From Paenibacillus pini JCM 16418 (GTDB lineage Bacteria; Bacillota; Bacilli; Paenibacillales; Paenibacillaceae): a stretch of 64,000 nucleotides of DNA. Within the stretch, counting starts at the first letter, position 1. The number at the start of each line of letters is the position of its first letter. Below are positions 9,082 through 18,758 of this stretch, piece by piece. The stretch lies in assembly GCF_000576305.1 (NCBI RefSeq), contig NZ_BAVZ01000001.1, forward strand, positions 372,001 through 436,000. The letters are read 5' to 3'. Under the pieces are notes generated by a model, which saw only the letters and a list, made by a program, of their open reading frames with translations, did no database searches and was not told the origin of the DNA. The translations under genes were made by a program, and so were the position numbers.

Positions 9082-10722
9082 ATGATTGAAATTCTGTTGG
9101 TCGATGACGAATCATATGTAACAGAAAGTCTGAAGGCTACGATTCCGTGGCATGAGCTTGGTATCCAGCACGTGTATCAAGCAGATTCCGCAGAGGCGGC
9201 GTTGGCCATTTTGAATGAGCAGTCTGTAGATATCGTCGTATCAGATATTCAAATGCCAGAAATGGATGGATTAAATCTAATCGAAAACATACAGCAGAAA
9301 TGGCCGCATATTCGTTGTATGGTTTTGACAGGATATTCTGATTTTAAATATGCTAAAAAGGCACTGCAGCTACATTCTTTTGATTATATTTTGAAACCTG
9401 TAGATGATGAGGAATTTATTCTAAGTCTCTCAAATGCCATTGAATCTTTGAAAGATGAATGGGAGGCATCTGATAAATATCATCAGTTGCTATATACCAT
9501 GAAGTCAGATTCGAGCGTGTTAAAGGCAAGTTTAATGCATGATCTTGTTTTAGGCCGCACCTTGTCGCACAAGACGATAGCTAGTAAGCTGCAGCAGTAC
9601 GAAATATCAATGGAAGTTGAGGAGTCTGCTGTAATGCTTCTGATACAGCTAGGCAGACAGTTCGCCCACCATGATCACCATTCTTTGACTCTGATCGAAT
9701 ATGCAGTGGGCAATATCGCTGAAGAGGTCTTTGCGGATGCCCTTCAAGTTTGGACCTGCAAAGCGCCGCATGATTGCCTTGTGATGCTAGCAACGCTAAA
9801 GCCTGAATATCGGGATCATATTGAATTGCTACCTGATTTTGAAGCGCAACGAAAGAGAAAACTTCAAGAGCTCGCTGAAAACTTCCGTAAGCAGGTGAGC
9901 AGTTACCTGAAAGGGGATATTGCCATGGTCATTACAGAGTGGTTTCTATTTCCAGACGGTGTTGCTTCAGCTTACCGAGCGGGTCTTAGTAGGTTTATGA
10001 TGTCTGGTAATGATGACCCTGAATCTATTCATCATTTGGAAGATATGGAACTAAGTCATCATAATCCTGTGAAATCGATTGAGTCCCTATATAAACCACC
10101 TACGTTGATTCATCTATTGGAATCCAAACAGTGGGAAGCGGCGCAGTATAAGGTTAATGAAGTATTTGCTGATCTAGGGGGCACCAGATATTCACGTGAA
10201 CACTTATATGAAGTATACCTACTAATGACGAATTCGTTCATGTATATTGCACATAAGCAAGGCCAGTTTGCTTACCAGATTGATCAATCGGGCTTTGATC
10301 TGATGTATGATCAAGGGACGATACTTTCAATCGACAGGTTAAAGGGCTGGGCAGTTGGGATGCTGGAGAAGATCCGCACGGAGCTATCTGCAAGCGACAA
10401 TTATACGCGAAGTTATATTATCCATCAGGTACAAGAGCTTGTATCTAGTGATTTGGGTCAGGATACTTCTGTGAAGACGATCGCGGATAAGGTCTATTTA
10501 CATCCTGTATATTTATCCAAAATTTATAAAGCCGAGACCGGTGAGAGTTTAGGAGATTATATTATCCGTATGCGTATGGAGAAAGCACTCTATTTACTGA
10601 AAAAGACGAATAAAAAAATATATGAGATTACCGCAGAGCTTGGTTACCAGAATCCGCAATATTTTAGCAAAATGTTTAAAAAGCATTATGGACTTAACCC
10701 GAATGAATTCAGGGATCAGTAA
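9082..10722 (+). CDS. AraC-type response regulator, YesN family
   Basis: A 546-residue regulator with an N-terminal receiver domain (1-120; phospho-acceptor Asp55 in VSDIQMPEMDGL, Lys in ILKPVDD), a long middle region of about 300 residues, and a C-terminal AraC-type double HTH from about 445 to 546 (VKTIADKVYLHPVYLSKIYKAE; YEITAELGYQNPQYFSKMFK). It forms a pair with the kinase just upstream. It is the best candidate for binding the boxes found before the galactanase, binding-protein and permease genes, acting as an activator when galactan fragments are present. Confidence 0.93.
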   Translation: MIEILLVDDESYVTESLKATIPWHELGIQHVYQADSAEAALAILNEQSVDIVVSDIQMPEMDGLNLIENIQQKWPHIRCMVLTGYSDFKYAKKALQLHSFDYILKPVDDEEFILSLSNAIESLKDEWEASDKYHQLLYTMKSDSSVLKASLMHDLVLGRTLSHKTIASKLQQYEISMEVEESAVMLLIQLGRQFAHHDHHSLTLIEYAVGNIAEEVFADALQVWTCKAPHDCLVMLATLKPEYRDHIELLPDFEAQRKRKLQELAENFRKQVSSYLKGDIAMVITEWFLFPDGVASAYRAGLSRFMMSGNDDPESIHHLEDMELSHHNPVKSIESLYKPPTLIHLLESKQWEAAQYKVNEVFADLGGTRYSREHLYEVYLLMTNSFMYIAHKQGQFAYQIDQSGFDLMYDQGTILSIDRLKGWAVGMLEKIRTELSASDNYTRSYIIHQVQELVSSDLGQDTSVKTIADKVYLHPVYLSKIYKAETGESLGDYIIRMRMEKALYLLKKTNKKIYEITAELGYQNPQYFSKMFKKHYGLNPNEFRDQ

Positions 10723-10726
10723 TAAG

Positions 10727-10790
10727 GTTGCAAAAGGTGCAGAAATGTTCGGAGAATGACATAGGACCGACTAAGGCGTGCCCCTATAAT
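10727..10790 (+). promoter_or_regulatory. Binding-protein promoter with putative response-regulator box B
   Basis: The box spans 10727-10749 (GTTGCAAAAGGTGCAGAAAT, then GTT). Its GCAAAA/GCAGAA halves read as two direct half-sites about 9 bp apart. TATAAT (10785-10790) begins 36 bases past the box. The -35 region (TAGGAC) is poor. Transcription would start near 10797. Confidence 0.62.
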
Positions 10791-10828
10791 TAGAGATGCA
10801 GCAACGAACGTATATAAGGGGGAGCGAC

Positions 10829-12520
10829 ATGAAGGCATATACCAAAAAAGCACTGACACTTGCGTGCAGCCTTGTGCTGATCAGCACGATATTCACTGGA
10901 TGTTCCAGTTCTAAAGAAGAGACAACATCGGATTCGGGGAAGGTAACTTCAGATACATCCAAAAATGAAAACGCTTATAAAGACAAGTACGATCCTCCAG
11001 TGACGCTAACGACCGTATGGGGAGTCGACCCAGAACTAAAGTTCAAGAACGAGGAAACGATAGAGAATAACGTAGCAACGAAATGGGCTAAGGATACACT
11101 TGGAGTCGACATTAAATCACTGTGGTCGGTAACCGATACTAACAATGCCTTTGCTACCAAGCTACGACTGGCCATGTCCTCGGGTCAAGAGATGCCTGAT
11201 GTTGTAACCATAGGTGATGCGAACCTCGCTCAAGATCTTATCAATTCGGGTATGTTTCAGGATGCAGGGGCATTATTCGATAAATATGCTTCTGAAGAGT
11301 GGAAGAAAGCCATGGCACAAGATCCAAATGTATGGAATCCATACACGGTAGATGGTAAAAGAATGGGTATTCCAGTGCTCGATTATGCGTATAACCATGA
11401 TTACTTACTCTGGATTCGTCAAGATTGGCTGGATAAGCTGGGCCTAGCTACACCAAAAACAATGGATGAGTTAGAGACGATAATGGATGCTTTTAAAAAT
11501 AAAAATCCGGACGGACTCAAGCCAGATGAAGTTATTCCACTGAGCATTGGATTTAAAACGACGATGAATACATGGATGGGCGATCCATCTTGGGTATTCG
11601 GAGCTTATGGCACTATTCCGCAGCAGTGGAATAAGAGCGCTGACGGCAAGCTTGAATACGGTTCTATCAATCCAGCCATGAAACAAGGGCTTCAGAAGCT
11701 AACGGAATGGTTCAACAAAGGATATATCCCGAAAGAAGCAGCCTTGTGGGATGAGAACAAAACTTCAGAGCCTGCGGTTGCGGGCAAAGCAGGAATTTTG
11801 CCTGGTCCTTATTGGATGAGTGGATGGCCGCTAGTGGATACCGTTAAGAATGTGAAAACAGCGGTCTGGAAGCCAATTGCGTTACCTACCGGACCGGATG
11901 GCAAAGCGGGTAGGCATGGTACGTTATTTACGAACGGTGTCACCTTGATCAAGAAGGATATAGAGCATCCTGAAGCGTTATTTACGTATCAAAATTATAT
12001 GTTTAAGAACCTAGCAAACTCCCAGCCAGGTGGCGTATTCGATAACGGATTGTTTAAGGGTTACGATTACGACATGGACGCTAACGGTAAAGCGCTGCGT
12101 TATGATGATATTCCAGGCGGCTATGTGAATAGTCTACGTTATTTACTTGTACGTGACGGTGCGCGTGATCCGGGTGCACAGATGAAGGCGCTCTTGAATT
12201 TAGCTGATGGCAAGGAAGCAACTACTCGCTTGGAAAAAGAAGTGAAGTTGAACTATGGATTGCAGACTCCAGCAGCCGCGAAGGTACTGATGAGCCAAGA
12301 AGGCATTGCGTATCCGAATATGTATACAGGACCAACGACTTCAACCATGAAATCGAAAATGGATTACCTCAACAAAATTGAGAACCAGACATTTAATGAA
12401 ATTATTTATGGCAAGCAGAGCATCGAAGCATTTGATAAATTCGTTGAAACTTGGAAGTCATCAGGTGGAGAACAGGTTACAACTGAAGTAAACGATTGGT
12501 ATTCCAAACTAAGTAAATAG
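10829..12520 (+). CDS. ABC transporter substrate-binding lipoprotein, LplA/YtcQ-like
   Basis: Extracellular sugar-binding lipoprotein of 563 residues. Lipoprotein signal MKAYTKKALTLACSLVLIS ends at lipobox FTGC, followed by a Ser/Thr/Lys linker. Its size is typical of the long CUT1 binding proteins linked to LytS/YesN systems in Paenibacillus. ATG 10829 has AAGGGGGAG before it; an upstream in-frame ATG at 10796 falls at the predicted transcription start and is rejected. From context it probably captures beta-galacto-oligosaccharides released by the GH53 enzyme. A terminator separates it from the permease genes. Confidence 0.9.
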   Translation: MKAYTKKALTLACSLVLISTIFTGCSSSKEETTSDSGKVTSDTSKNENAYKDKYDPPVTLTTVWGVDPELKFKNEETIENNVATKWAKDTLGVDIKSLWSVTDTNNAFATKLRLAMSSGQEMPDVVTIGDANLAQDLINSGMFQDAGALFDKYASEEWKKAMAQDPNVWNPYTVDGKRMGIPVLDYAYNHDYLLWIRQDWLDKLGLATPKTMDELETIMDAFKNKNPDGLKPDEVIPLSIGFKTTMNTWMGDPSWVFGAYGTIPQQWNKSADGKLEYGSINPAMKQGLQKLTEWFNKGYIPKEAALWDENKTSEPAVAGKAGILPGPYWMSGWPLVDTVKNVKTAVWKPIALPTGPDGKAGRHGTLFTNGVTLIKKDIEHPEALFTYQNYMFKNLANSQPGGVFDNGLFKGYDYDMDANGKALRYDDIPGGYVNSLRYLLVRDGARDPGAQMKALLNLADGKEATTRLEKEVKLNYGLQTPAAAKVLMSQEGIAYPNMYTGPTTSTMKSKMDYLNKIENQTFNEIIYGKQSIEAFDKFVETWKSSGGEQVTTEVNDWYSKLSK

Positions 12521-12534
12521 ACTTTATCGTACGG

Positions 12535-12562
12535 AGCGGCATGCTGTAGCATGCCGCTTTTT
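12535..12562 (+). terminator. Terminator between binding-protein and permease genes
   Basis: Arms AGCGGCATGC and GCATGCCGCT surround a very short loop, with a T run at 12558-12562. It lets the binding protein be made in excess; the permeases have their own promoter downstream. Confidence 0.88.
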
Positions 12563-12623
12563 GCGCTGCTCTAAAGTGCGTTCCGCAGGAAGGAAACACA
12601 ATCAAATCATAGACTCTATAAGA

Positions 12624-12688
12624 GGTTGCAATAGTGCCATTTATATTGCTTTTATGAGCTACTTCTGAATTTACGTCGTTGCTATAAT
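12624..12688 (+). promoter_or_regulatory. Permease promoter with putative response-regulator box C
   Basis: GGTTGCAATAGTGC begins at 12624 and matches the left half of box B; the right half (CATTTATATT) is diverged. TATAAT (12683-12688) begins 37 bases past the equivalent box end, the same spacing as boxes A and B. Confidence 0.5.
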
Positions 12689-12732
12689 GACGTTACCAAT
12701 GAGAAGTAAACACATCTGTAGGAGGAACACTT

Positions 12733-13629
12733 ATGAATCACTTTAAAAGAAACTGGCCGCTGCATGTGATGATACTGCCTTCGCTGCTCTTTCTAATTAT
12801 TTTCAATTATCTGCCAATGGCGGGTATTGTAATGGCTTTTCAAAATTTCAAACCATGGCTCGGATTAGCTCATTCGGAATGGGTTGGTCTGGAGAACTTC
12901 AGAACATTATTTGAGAGACAAGATAGTGTGGAGGTCATATGGAACACACTCATTATTTCTGCACTCAAAATTGTTCTTAACTTGGTTGCACCTTTCACTT
13001 TTGCATTATTCCTAAATGAGGTGCGTAAGGCATTCTTCAAGCGCTTTGTACAGACACTCGTCTATTTGCCACATTTCTTGTCTTGGGTCATTCTCGGCGG
13101 GATTTTGCTGGATGTGCTTTCAACAGATGGAGGATTCCTGAATCAGATTCTAAGCTCTTGGTTCGGTATTGAACCAATTTTTTTCCTCGGAGACAATAAT
13201 TGGTTTCGATTTACAGTCATCGTATCCGATGTATGGAAAGAATTTGGATTTGGAACCATCGTATTTCTAGCAGCATTGTCCAATGTGAATCCTTCTCTAT
13301 ACGAGGCTGCTGAGGTTGATGGTGCATCACGATGGAAGCAAACCATTCATATAACGCTTCCTTCCATGCTTCCTATTGCAGTGGTGGTCGGTACGCTAGC
13401 ACTCGGTAATATTCTAAATGCAGGCTTTGATCAGATCTTTAACCTATATAATCCACTCGTGTATCAGAAGGGCGATATTATTGATACCTTTGTTTATCGT
13501 ACAGCAATTTTGAATGGGGAAATGGGACTCGGGGCTGCCATAGGATTATTCAAATCAATCATTTCCATGGTGCTCATTATCATCTCTTATCGATTGGCAT
13601 ACAAACTAGCAAACTACCGGATTTTCTAA
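12733..13629 (+). CDS. ABC transporter permease, LplB-like
   Basis: Inner-membrane permease of 298 residues, CUT1 family, with six predicted helices. The EAA loop for contact with the ATPase is visible (YEAAEVDGASRWKQTIHITLP, around residue 195). It has the typical start RNWPLHVMILPSLLFLIIFNYLPMAG. An AGGAGGAAC RBS precedes ATG. The partner permease follows after 16 bp. It should import the oligosaccharide delivered by the lipoprotein at 10829. No ATPase gene is present in the locus. Confidence 0.9.
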   Translation: MNHFKRNWPLHVMILPSLLFLIIFNYLPMAGIVMAFQNFKPWLGLAHSEWVGLENFRTLFERQDSVEVIWNTLIISALKIVLNLVAPFTFALFLNEVRKAFFKRFVQTLVYLPHFLSWVILGGILLDVLSTDGGFLNQILSSWFGIEPIFFLGDNNWFRFTVIVSDVWKEFGFGTIVFLAALSNVNPSLYEAAEVDGASRWKQTIHITLPSMLPIAVVVGTLALGNILNAGFDQIFNLYNPLVYQKGDIIDTFVYRTAILNGEMGLGAAIGLFKSIISMVLIIISYRLAYKLANYRIF

Positions 13630-13645
13630 GAGGGAGAGAAGATAG

Positions 13646-14524
13646 ATGTATCATAAAACCACTGGTTATCGCATTTTCAGCATTTTCAATACAGTGATGC
13701 TACTTGGCTTATCACTTCTATGCATCGTTCCGTTGCTTCATGTACTTGCGGTGTCTTTCAGCTCGAAGTCGGCAGCTGATGCTAATATCGTAGGTCTGTG
13801 GCCCGTACATTTTTCATTAGAGGCTTATAAAAAAACGATTGATAATCCTGTATTTCTACACTCCATCTGGGTGTCAGTGAAGCGAACTGTTCTCGGTTCC
13901 GTGCTCACACTTTTACTAGCATTTCTCGCAGCTTATCCGCTGTCGAAAGAGACCAGCATATTCAAGTCCAGAAATATATATTCTTGGATATTCGTTTTTA
14001 CGATGGTGTTTAGCGGTGGCTTGGTGCCATTTTATATCGTGATTCAAAAGCTGCATCTCATCAATTCTTTCTGGGTGCTGGTGCTACCTGGAGCGGTTAA
14101 CGTGTATTTGACGATACTTCTCATGAATTTCTTTCGCGGCATTCCGAAGGAATTAGAGGAGGCGGCGTTTATTGATGGCGCAGGACATTTCCGCACGCTA
14201 TTCTCGATCTTCCTTCCGGTTTCCCTACCAGCCATTGCAACACTTACACTTTTCAGCGTAGTGTTCCATTGGAACTCTTGGTTTGACGGATTGTTATACT
14301 TGAATAATTCTAAATCCTTTCCGCTAGCAACATTCTTACAAACGGTCATTGTCCAAAAGGATATGAGCTCCATGAGTATTGATCCGAAGGAAGTGGCCTT
14401 GCTCTCACAGAAGACAGTGAATGCGGCTCAAATTTTTATCGGTGCATTGCCTGTTCTGGTGGTGTATCCATTCTTACAAAAGTATTTCGTAAAAGGTCTC
14501 GTTGTAGGTGCGGTTAAAGAATAA
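13646..14524 (+). CDS. ABC transporter permease, LplC/YtcP-like
   Basis: Second CUT1 permease of 292 residues with six predicted helices. The EAA motif is EEAAFIDGAGHFRTLFSIFLP (about residue 170), and the C-terminus KYFVKGLVVGAVKE is typical of LplC/YtcP proteins. It sits in an operon with the preceding permease and 66 bp before the beta-galactosidase, forming the galacto-oligosaccharide uptake unit. It needs an ATPase encoded elsewhere. Confidence 0.9.
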   Translation: MYHKTTGYRIFSIFNTVMLLGLSLLCIVPLLHVLAVSFSSKSAADANIVGLWPVHFSLEAYKKTIDNPVFLHSIWVSVKRTVLGSVLTLLLAFLAAYPLSKETSIFKSRNIYSWIFVFTMVFSGGLVPFYIVIQKLHLINSFWVLVLPGAVNVYLTILLMNFFRGIPKELEEAAFIDGAGHFRTLFSIFLPVSLPAIATLTLFSVVFHWNSWFDGLLYLNNSKSFPLATFLQTVIVQKDMSSMSIDPKEVALLSQKTVNAAQIFIGALPVLVVYPFLQKYFVKGLVVGAVKE

Positions 14525-14590
14525 AGAATAAAGTACATCCGTAGTCAGATTTGTACATTTAATATACACAATAGAAAAGAGGAACCCGAT

Positions 14591-16656
14591 ATGGTCACTT
14601 CATATCCTCCCATTAGTCCGAAGTTGAAGGGATTTATGCATGGAGCAGATTATAATCCAGATCAATGGCAGCACTCACCTGAAGTGCTGGAAGAAGACAT
14701 CCGGCTCATGAAGCTAGCGAAATGCAACGTGATGGCTATAGGCATTTTTGCTTGGGCGGCATTGGAACCGGAAGAAGGCGAGTTTACCTTTGAGTGGCTT
14801 GACCGCGTGCTAGACAGTTTTGCAGAGAATGGTATCTATGCATGGCTTGCTACACCAAGCGGGGCAAGACCTGCGTGGATGTCTGCGAAGTATCCGGAGG
14901 TTCTACGTGTAGAAGAGAATCGAGTTCGTAATTTGCATGGAGGAAGGCATAATCATTGCTACTCTTCACCTGTGTATCGCGAGAAGACACATATTATGAA
15001 CACAAAGCTAGCTGAGCGTTATGCAAATCACCCAGCCATCATAGGCTGGCATATTTCAAATGAATATGGTGGGGAATGTCACTGCAACTATTGTCAGAAG
15101 GCATTCCAGGAGTGGTTGAAGGATCGTTATGGCACGTTAAATGCTTTAAATAAGGCGTGGTGGACGACATTCTGGAGCCACACGTACACGAGCTGGTCGC
15201 AGATCGAATCTCCTGCCCCACATGGCGAGAAAATGGTTCATGGGCATAACTTAGACTGGAGACGATTTGTTACGGACCGGACTGTAGATTTCTGCAAGCA
15301 TGAGATTGCGCCACTGCGAGCCGTTCGTCCTGAACTGCCCGTAACGACGAACATGATGGACTGGTTCGAGGGACTCGACTATCGTAAATTTGCGGATATT
15401 CTTGATGTTATTTCATGGGATGCGTATCTACATGGCATGATTTACAGCAGCCGGGTAAGCTGGCAGCATGGTTCTCATTTAATCATGATTTGTTCCGCTC
15501 CCTAAAGGGTGGTCAGCCTTTTATGCTGATGGAGAGTACGCCAAGCATGACGAATTGGCAGCCAGTTAGTAAGCTGAAGCGGCCTGGCATGCATTTGCTG
15601 TCATCATTACAGGCCGTGGCGCATGGATCAGATACTGTGCAATATTTTCAGTGGAGAAAGAGCCGTGGATCTAGCGAAAAGCTACATGGGGCCGTCGTAG
15701 ATCATGTGGGAATTGAGCATACAAGGGTATTCCGCGACGTGGCGGAGCTTGGAGCGATACTAGAAGGCATTTCTCCAGTGACGGGTTCTGCAGTGCCTGC
15801 GGAGACCGCTATTATTACGGATTGGGACAATCGATGGGCGGTTAAAGATTCGCAAGGACCGCTGAACCGTGGCATTGATTATGAGGGGACTGTGATGCAG
15901 CACTACCATGCTTTTTGGAAGATGGGTGTGCCTGTAGATATTATTGGTTCGCAGGATGATCTTACCAAGTACAAACTGATTATTGCCCCTATGATGTATT
16001 TATGCTCTGAGGAGGCTGGTGCTGCGATTGAATCATTTGTTTCGAGTGGAGGAACATTTGTCACGACCTACTGGTCAGGCATCGTAAATGAGAATGACCT
16101 ATGTCATCTGGGTGGATTCCCAGGTCCACTGCGACAGACGCTGGGCATTTGGTCAGAAGAAATGGATGGGCTGCATGAAGGCGAACACAATTCGTTGATA
16201 TATAAGAAGGACAATGCATTGCATCTGGAAGGAAGCCATGTGCTGTATGATTTATGTGATCTCGTCCATACCGAAGGTGCTGAGGTCATTGCAGAATATG
16301 GGAATGATTTCTATAAGGGACGTCCTGCTCTAACAGTGCATACGTTTGGAAAAGGTCAAGCCTATTATTTGGCAGCACGAGCGAAGGAACCCTTTTATGA
16401 TGAGTTCTATGGTAAGGTAATACAAGACGCGGGGGTACGGCGGGTATTAGATACCGAGCTACCAGATGGCGTAACAGCCCAACTGCGTACAGACGGGTTA
16501 TCAGAGTATGTCTTTATCCTTAACTTTAGTGGCAAGAAGCAGCAATTGGCATTCAACACACTAGAGTATATAGATCTATTAAAAAACCAATCTGTACAAG
16601 GAAGTATCGAACTAGATCGGAATGGTGTTTGCATACTTAAACGGACTGTAAAATAA
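14591..16656 (+). CDS. ganA: Beta-galactosidase, GH42 (one-base frameshift near 15428)
   Basis: GH42 beta-galactosidase of about 688 residues once restored. It would hydrolyse imported galacto-oligosaccharides in the cytoplasm. Acid/base Glu158 is in HISNEYGG, the nucleophile is about Glu315 in FMLMESTPSMTNWQ, and the zinc cysteines are in HNHCYSS and ECHCNYC. The trimerisation domain follows and ends LDRNGVCILKRT. The frame breaks after WDAY: one missing base in TATC/TACATGG at 15428 changes the expected WDAYPTWHDL. Both halves are well conserved, so a sequencing error is more likely than decay. It is the last gene of the galactan locus. The symbol follows Bacillus subtilis. Confidence 0.85.
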
Positions 16657-16672
16657 TAATCTCATTGATAAG

Positions 16673-16704
16673 AGGCAAAGCCGCAACATGGCTTTGTCTT
16701 TTTT
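16673..16704 (+). terminator. Terminator of galactan operon
   Basis: Arms CAAAGCC (16676-16682) and GGCTTTG (16690-16696) followed by a T-rich run to 16704. Confidence 0.85.
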
Positions 16705-16789
16705 CAGTTCACCCAAATCTTCTGAGGTTACAATCCCTTTTCTATGAAACTGAATAGTATAAGAGATACTGATGAAGGAGTGTGTGACT

Positions 16790-17404
16790 GTGATAGATAA
16801 TAAGGAGTATGATGCGATTATTAGTCTGGGTCACAATTGTCAGGTTGCTTCTCAGCTTAGGAGAAATCATTTGAGGAAATTCTCAGGGCCACTAGATTGG
16901 TTCAATTTCGCCAAGACGAGTGAGGTGTGCAAGGTATTACAGAATCGTTTTGAAGGATTTATGTTACTTGAGAATCTTGAAGTATATGGTAAATCTCAAA
17001 ACTGTCACTACGTCCGAGATAAATCAACTACATGCCTTTCCTTCCATGATTTTAAAAATGTTACTGAAGAAGATCCACTATTTGACTACTTTATCTTCAG
17101 AGAGACTTTGGATAGAAGAATTAGACGATTCATCGATTGTTTATCTTCAAATAAGGATATTTTACTTATAAGAGCGAACGTAAATTCAACGGATTCTTTC
17201 GATATCTATCACGCAATCAAGGAAACCTACTCTAATCCAAATGTTCATTTTCTATTCGTAAATCAAAGTGATGAACAACAAATCATTGAGCAACCATCAA
17301 CCTTTAAGAGCATTAACTCGCTGCAAATTCCTAGCGGTAAAACATGGGAAGGAAATTATGAAGCTTGGAAAAAGGTATTGAGCAGATTTTCACTTCGTAG
17401 ATGA
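16790..17404 (+). CDS. DUF1796 family putative cysteine peptidase
   Basis: A 204-residue protein. The start IISLGHNCQVASQLRR followed by SGPLDWF is the mark of DUF1796, a papain-like family of unknown role. Candidate catalytic residues are the Cys in GHNC, then His and Asp in LSFHDF. AAGGAG at 16775-16780 overlaps the longest open frame, so the GTG at 16790 (9-base spacing) is preferred over ATG 16772. It is a single gene between two sugar loci and looks richer in A+T than its neighbours, which could mean later acquisition. Confidence 0.7.
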   Translation: MIDNKEYDAIISLGHNCQVASQLRRNHLRKFSGPLDWFNFAKTSEVCKVLQNRFEGFMLLENLEVYGKSQNCHYVRDKSTTCLSFHDFKNVTEEDPLFDYFIFRETLDRRIRRFIDCLSSNKDILLIRANVNSTDSFDIYHAIKETYSNPNVHFLFVNQSDEQQIIEQPSTFKSINSLQIPSGKTWEGNYEAWKKVLSRFSLRR

Positions 17405-17562
17405 ACTTTTTTTCGCGAAAAAGAATCTCAAGAATGAGAAGATGTCACCACGAGGCTTGAATCTATTCTACAATGATTCAGGCCCGTTGATATGCCAGTA
17501 GATTATTTGAATAAGACTCTCTGCATACTCATTTTTCCTCATAGATATGTGTATAACAATTA

Positions 17563-17614
17563 ATGTAAGCGCTTTAAAAATTATCTTGCCAATGTAATAT
17601 TCGCTTGTTATAAT
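17563..17614 (+). promoter_or_regulatory. Operator and promoter of LacI-family gene
   Basis: ATGTAAGCGCTTTA (17563-17576) recurs exactly at 18744-18757 before the binding-protein gene. It is a near-palindrome of the LacI/cre type. The promoter is TTGCCA (17586-17591), 17 bp, TATAAT (17609-17614). The operator lies just upstream of the -35. Confidence 0.65.
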
Positions 17615-17652
17615 CCTTTTGAAAAGCTTTTCTAAAAAAAGGAAGTAACAAA

Positions 17653-18657
17653 ATGAAACCAACAATTCGCGATGTTGCTAAGATGGCGGAAGTATCCATT
17701 AGTACAGTTTCACGTGTAATGAATGCCCCAGATCGAGTTGTAGAGAGTAAGCGAAATCGTGTGTTAGAAGCGATAGATACACTCCAGTATCAGCCTAATT
17801 CCTTTGCCCGTGGCCTGATTTACAAGAAATCGTTCACGCTGGGTCTACTAATCCCTGATATTGAGAACCTGTTCTTCGCAGGAGTTATTCGTGGTATGCA
17901 GGATGCTTGTATCAAGCTGGGTTACAGCCTTATGATTTGTAACACGGACCGTGACAAGGATCGTTTGCTATCGTATATAGATACTTTTCATGAAAAGCAG
18001 GTCGATGGTGTCGTCTTTGCAAGTGATATCCTTTACCCTGAATATTATGAGAAGCTAGTAGGCTGCCGCATACCGTTTGTACTCGTATCCACACATTCTG
18101 ACGAATATGATATACCTTGTGTTGAGATTGATGATGAGATGGCTGCATATGATGCAGTTAAATTCTTGATTGAACTTGGACATAAGGAACTGGGTATGAT
18201 TGGTTTCAATCATGCAGATTCTGTCTCAGGACCTCCGAGATCCAGAGGGTTTGTGAGAGCTGTAAAGGAATTTGGACTAGATCATAACATTCAGAATATT
18301 GCTTATGCTAGTCATCGTTTTGAGCATGCTTATCAAGCGGCACATGAATTATTTACAGATCATCCGAATTTAACAGCTATTTTCTGTGTATCAGATGAAT
18401 TTGCGATGGGTGTAATCTCCTATCTGAAGGATCGGAACATTCTTGTTCCAGGTCAAGTGTCGGTAGTAGGATTTGATAATCTTCGCATGTCGAGTATGTT
18501 TGTACCGAAGTTAACAACGGTCGCGCAGCCTATGTATGAATTAGGGCAGCGTGCCGCAGAGAAACTGCATGAGCTTTTAACAACAGGAATGGTTCAAATC
18601 TCTAAGGAGAAGATGGATCACAAATTAATAATAAGAGAGTCTTCGCGCGAAAAGTAA
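17653..18657 (+). CDS. LacI-family transcriptional regulator
   Basis: LacI/GalR regulator of 334 residues. The HTH is at 1-25 (TIRDVAKMAEVSISTVSRVMN), the hinge helix near 50 (PNSFARGLI), and a periplasmic-binding-type ligand domain follows (GLLIPDIENLFF to VGFDNLRMSSMFVPKLTTV). RBS AAAGGAAG. An identical 14-bp operator occurs upstream of this gene and upstream of the sugar-binding gene at 18883, which points to control of itself and of the Agl-like/GH65 operon, with an alpha-glucoside as likely inducer (inference). Confidence 0.92.
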   Translation: MKPTIRDVAKMAEVSISTVSRVMNAPDRVVESKRNRVLEAIDTLQYQPNSFARGLIYKKSFTLGLLIPDIENLFFAGVIRGMQDACIKLGYSLMICNTDRDKDRLLSYIDTFHEKQVDGVVFASDILYPEYYEKLVGCRIPFVLVSTHSDEYDIPCVEIDDEMAAYDAVKFLIELGHKELGMIGFNHADSVSGPPRSRGFVRAVKEFGLDHNIQNIAYASHRFEHAYQAAHELFTDHPNLTAIFCVSDEFAMGVISYLKDRNILVPGQVSVVGFDNLRMSSMFVPKLTTVAQPMYELGQRAAEKLHELLTTGMVQISKEKMDHKLIIRESSREK

Positions 18658-18664
18658 AATATTT

Positions 18665-18694
18665 ATAAGCGCGCTTATTCTGAAAGCTTTCAGA
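18665..18694 (+). promoter_or_regulatory. Two adjacent palindromes after LacI gene
   Basis: ATAAGCGCGCTTAT (18665-18678) and TCTGAAAGCTTTCAGA (18679-18694) are perfect palindromes side by side, with no T run. They sit about 60 bp upstream of the clear operator and may be auxiliary operators, or a weak hairpin ending the LacI message. Confidence 0.4.
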
Positions 18695-18743
18695 TTCATA
18701 AAATATAGGAGATGGCGAAAAATATTCGTTCCTCTAGTATCTT

Positions 18744-18758
18744 ATGTAAGCGCTTTAT
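18744..18758 (+). promoter_or_regulatory. LacI-family operator before Agl-like operon
   Basis: Exact copy of ATGTAAGCGCTTTA seen at 17563. It lies 125 bp before the binding-protein start. It also fits a CcpA cre with one mismatch, so CcpA is the alternative. Confidence 0.65.
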
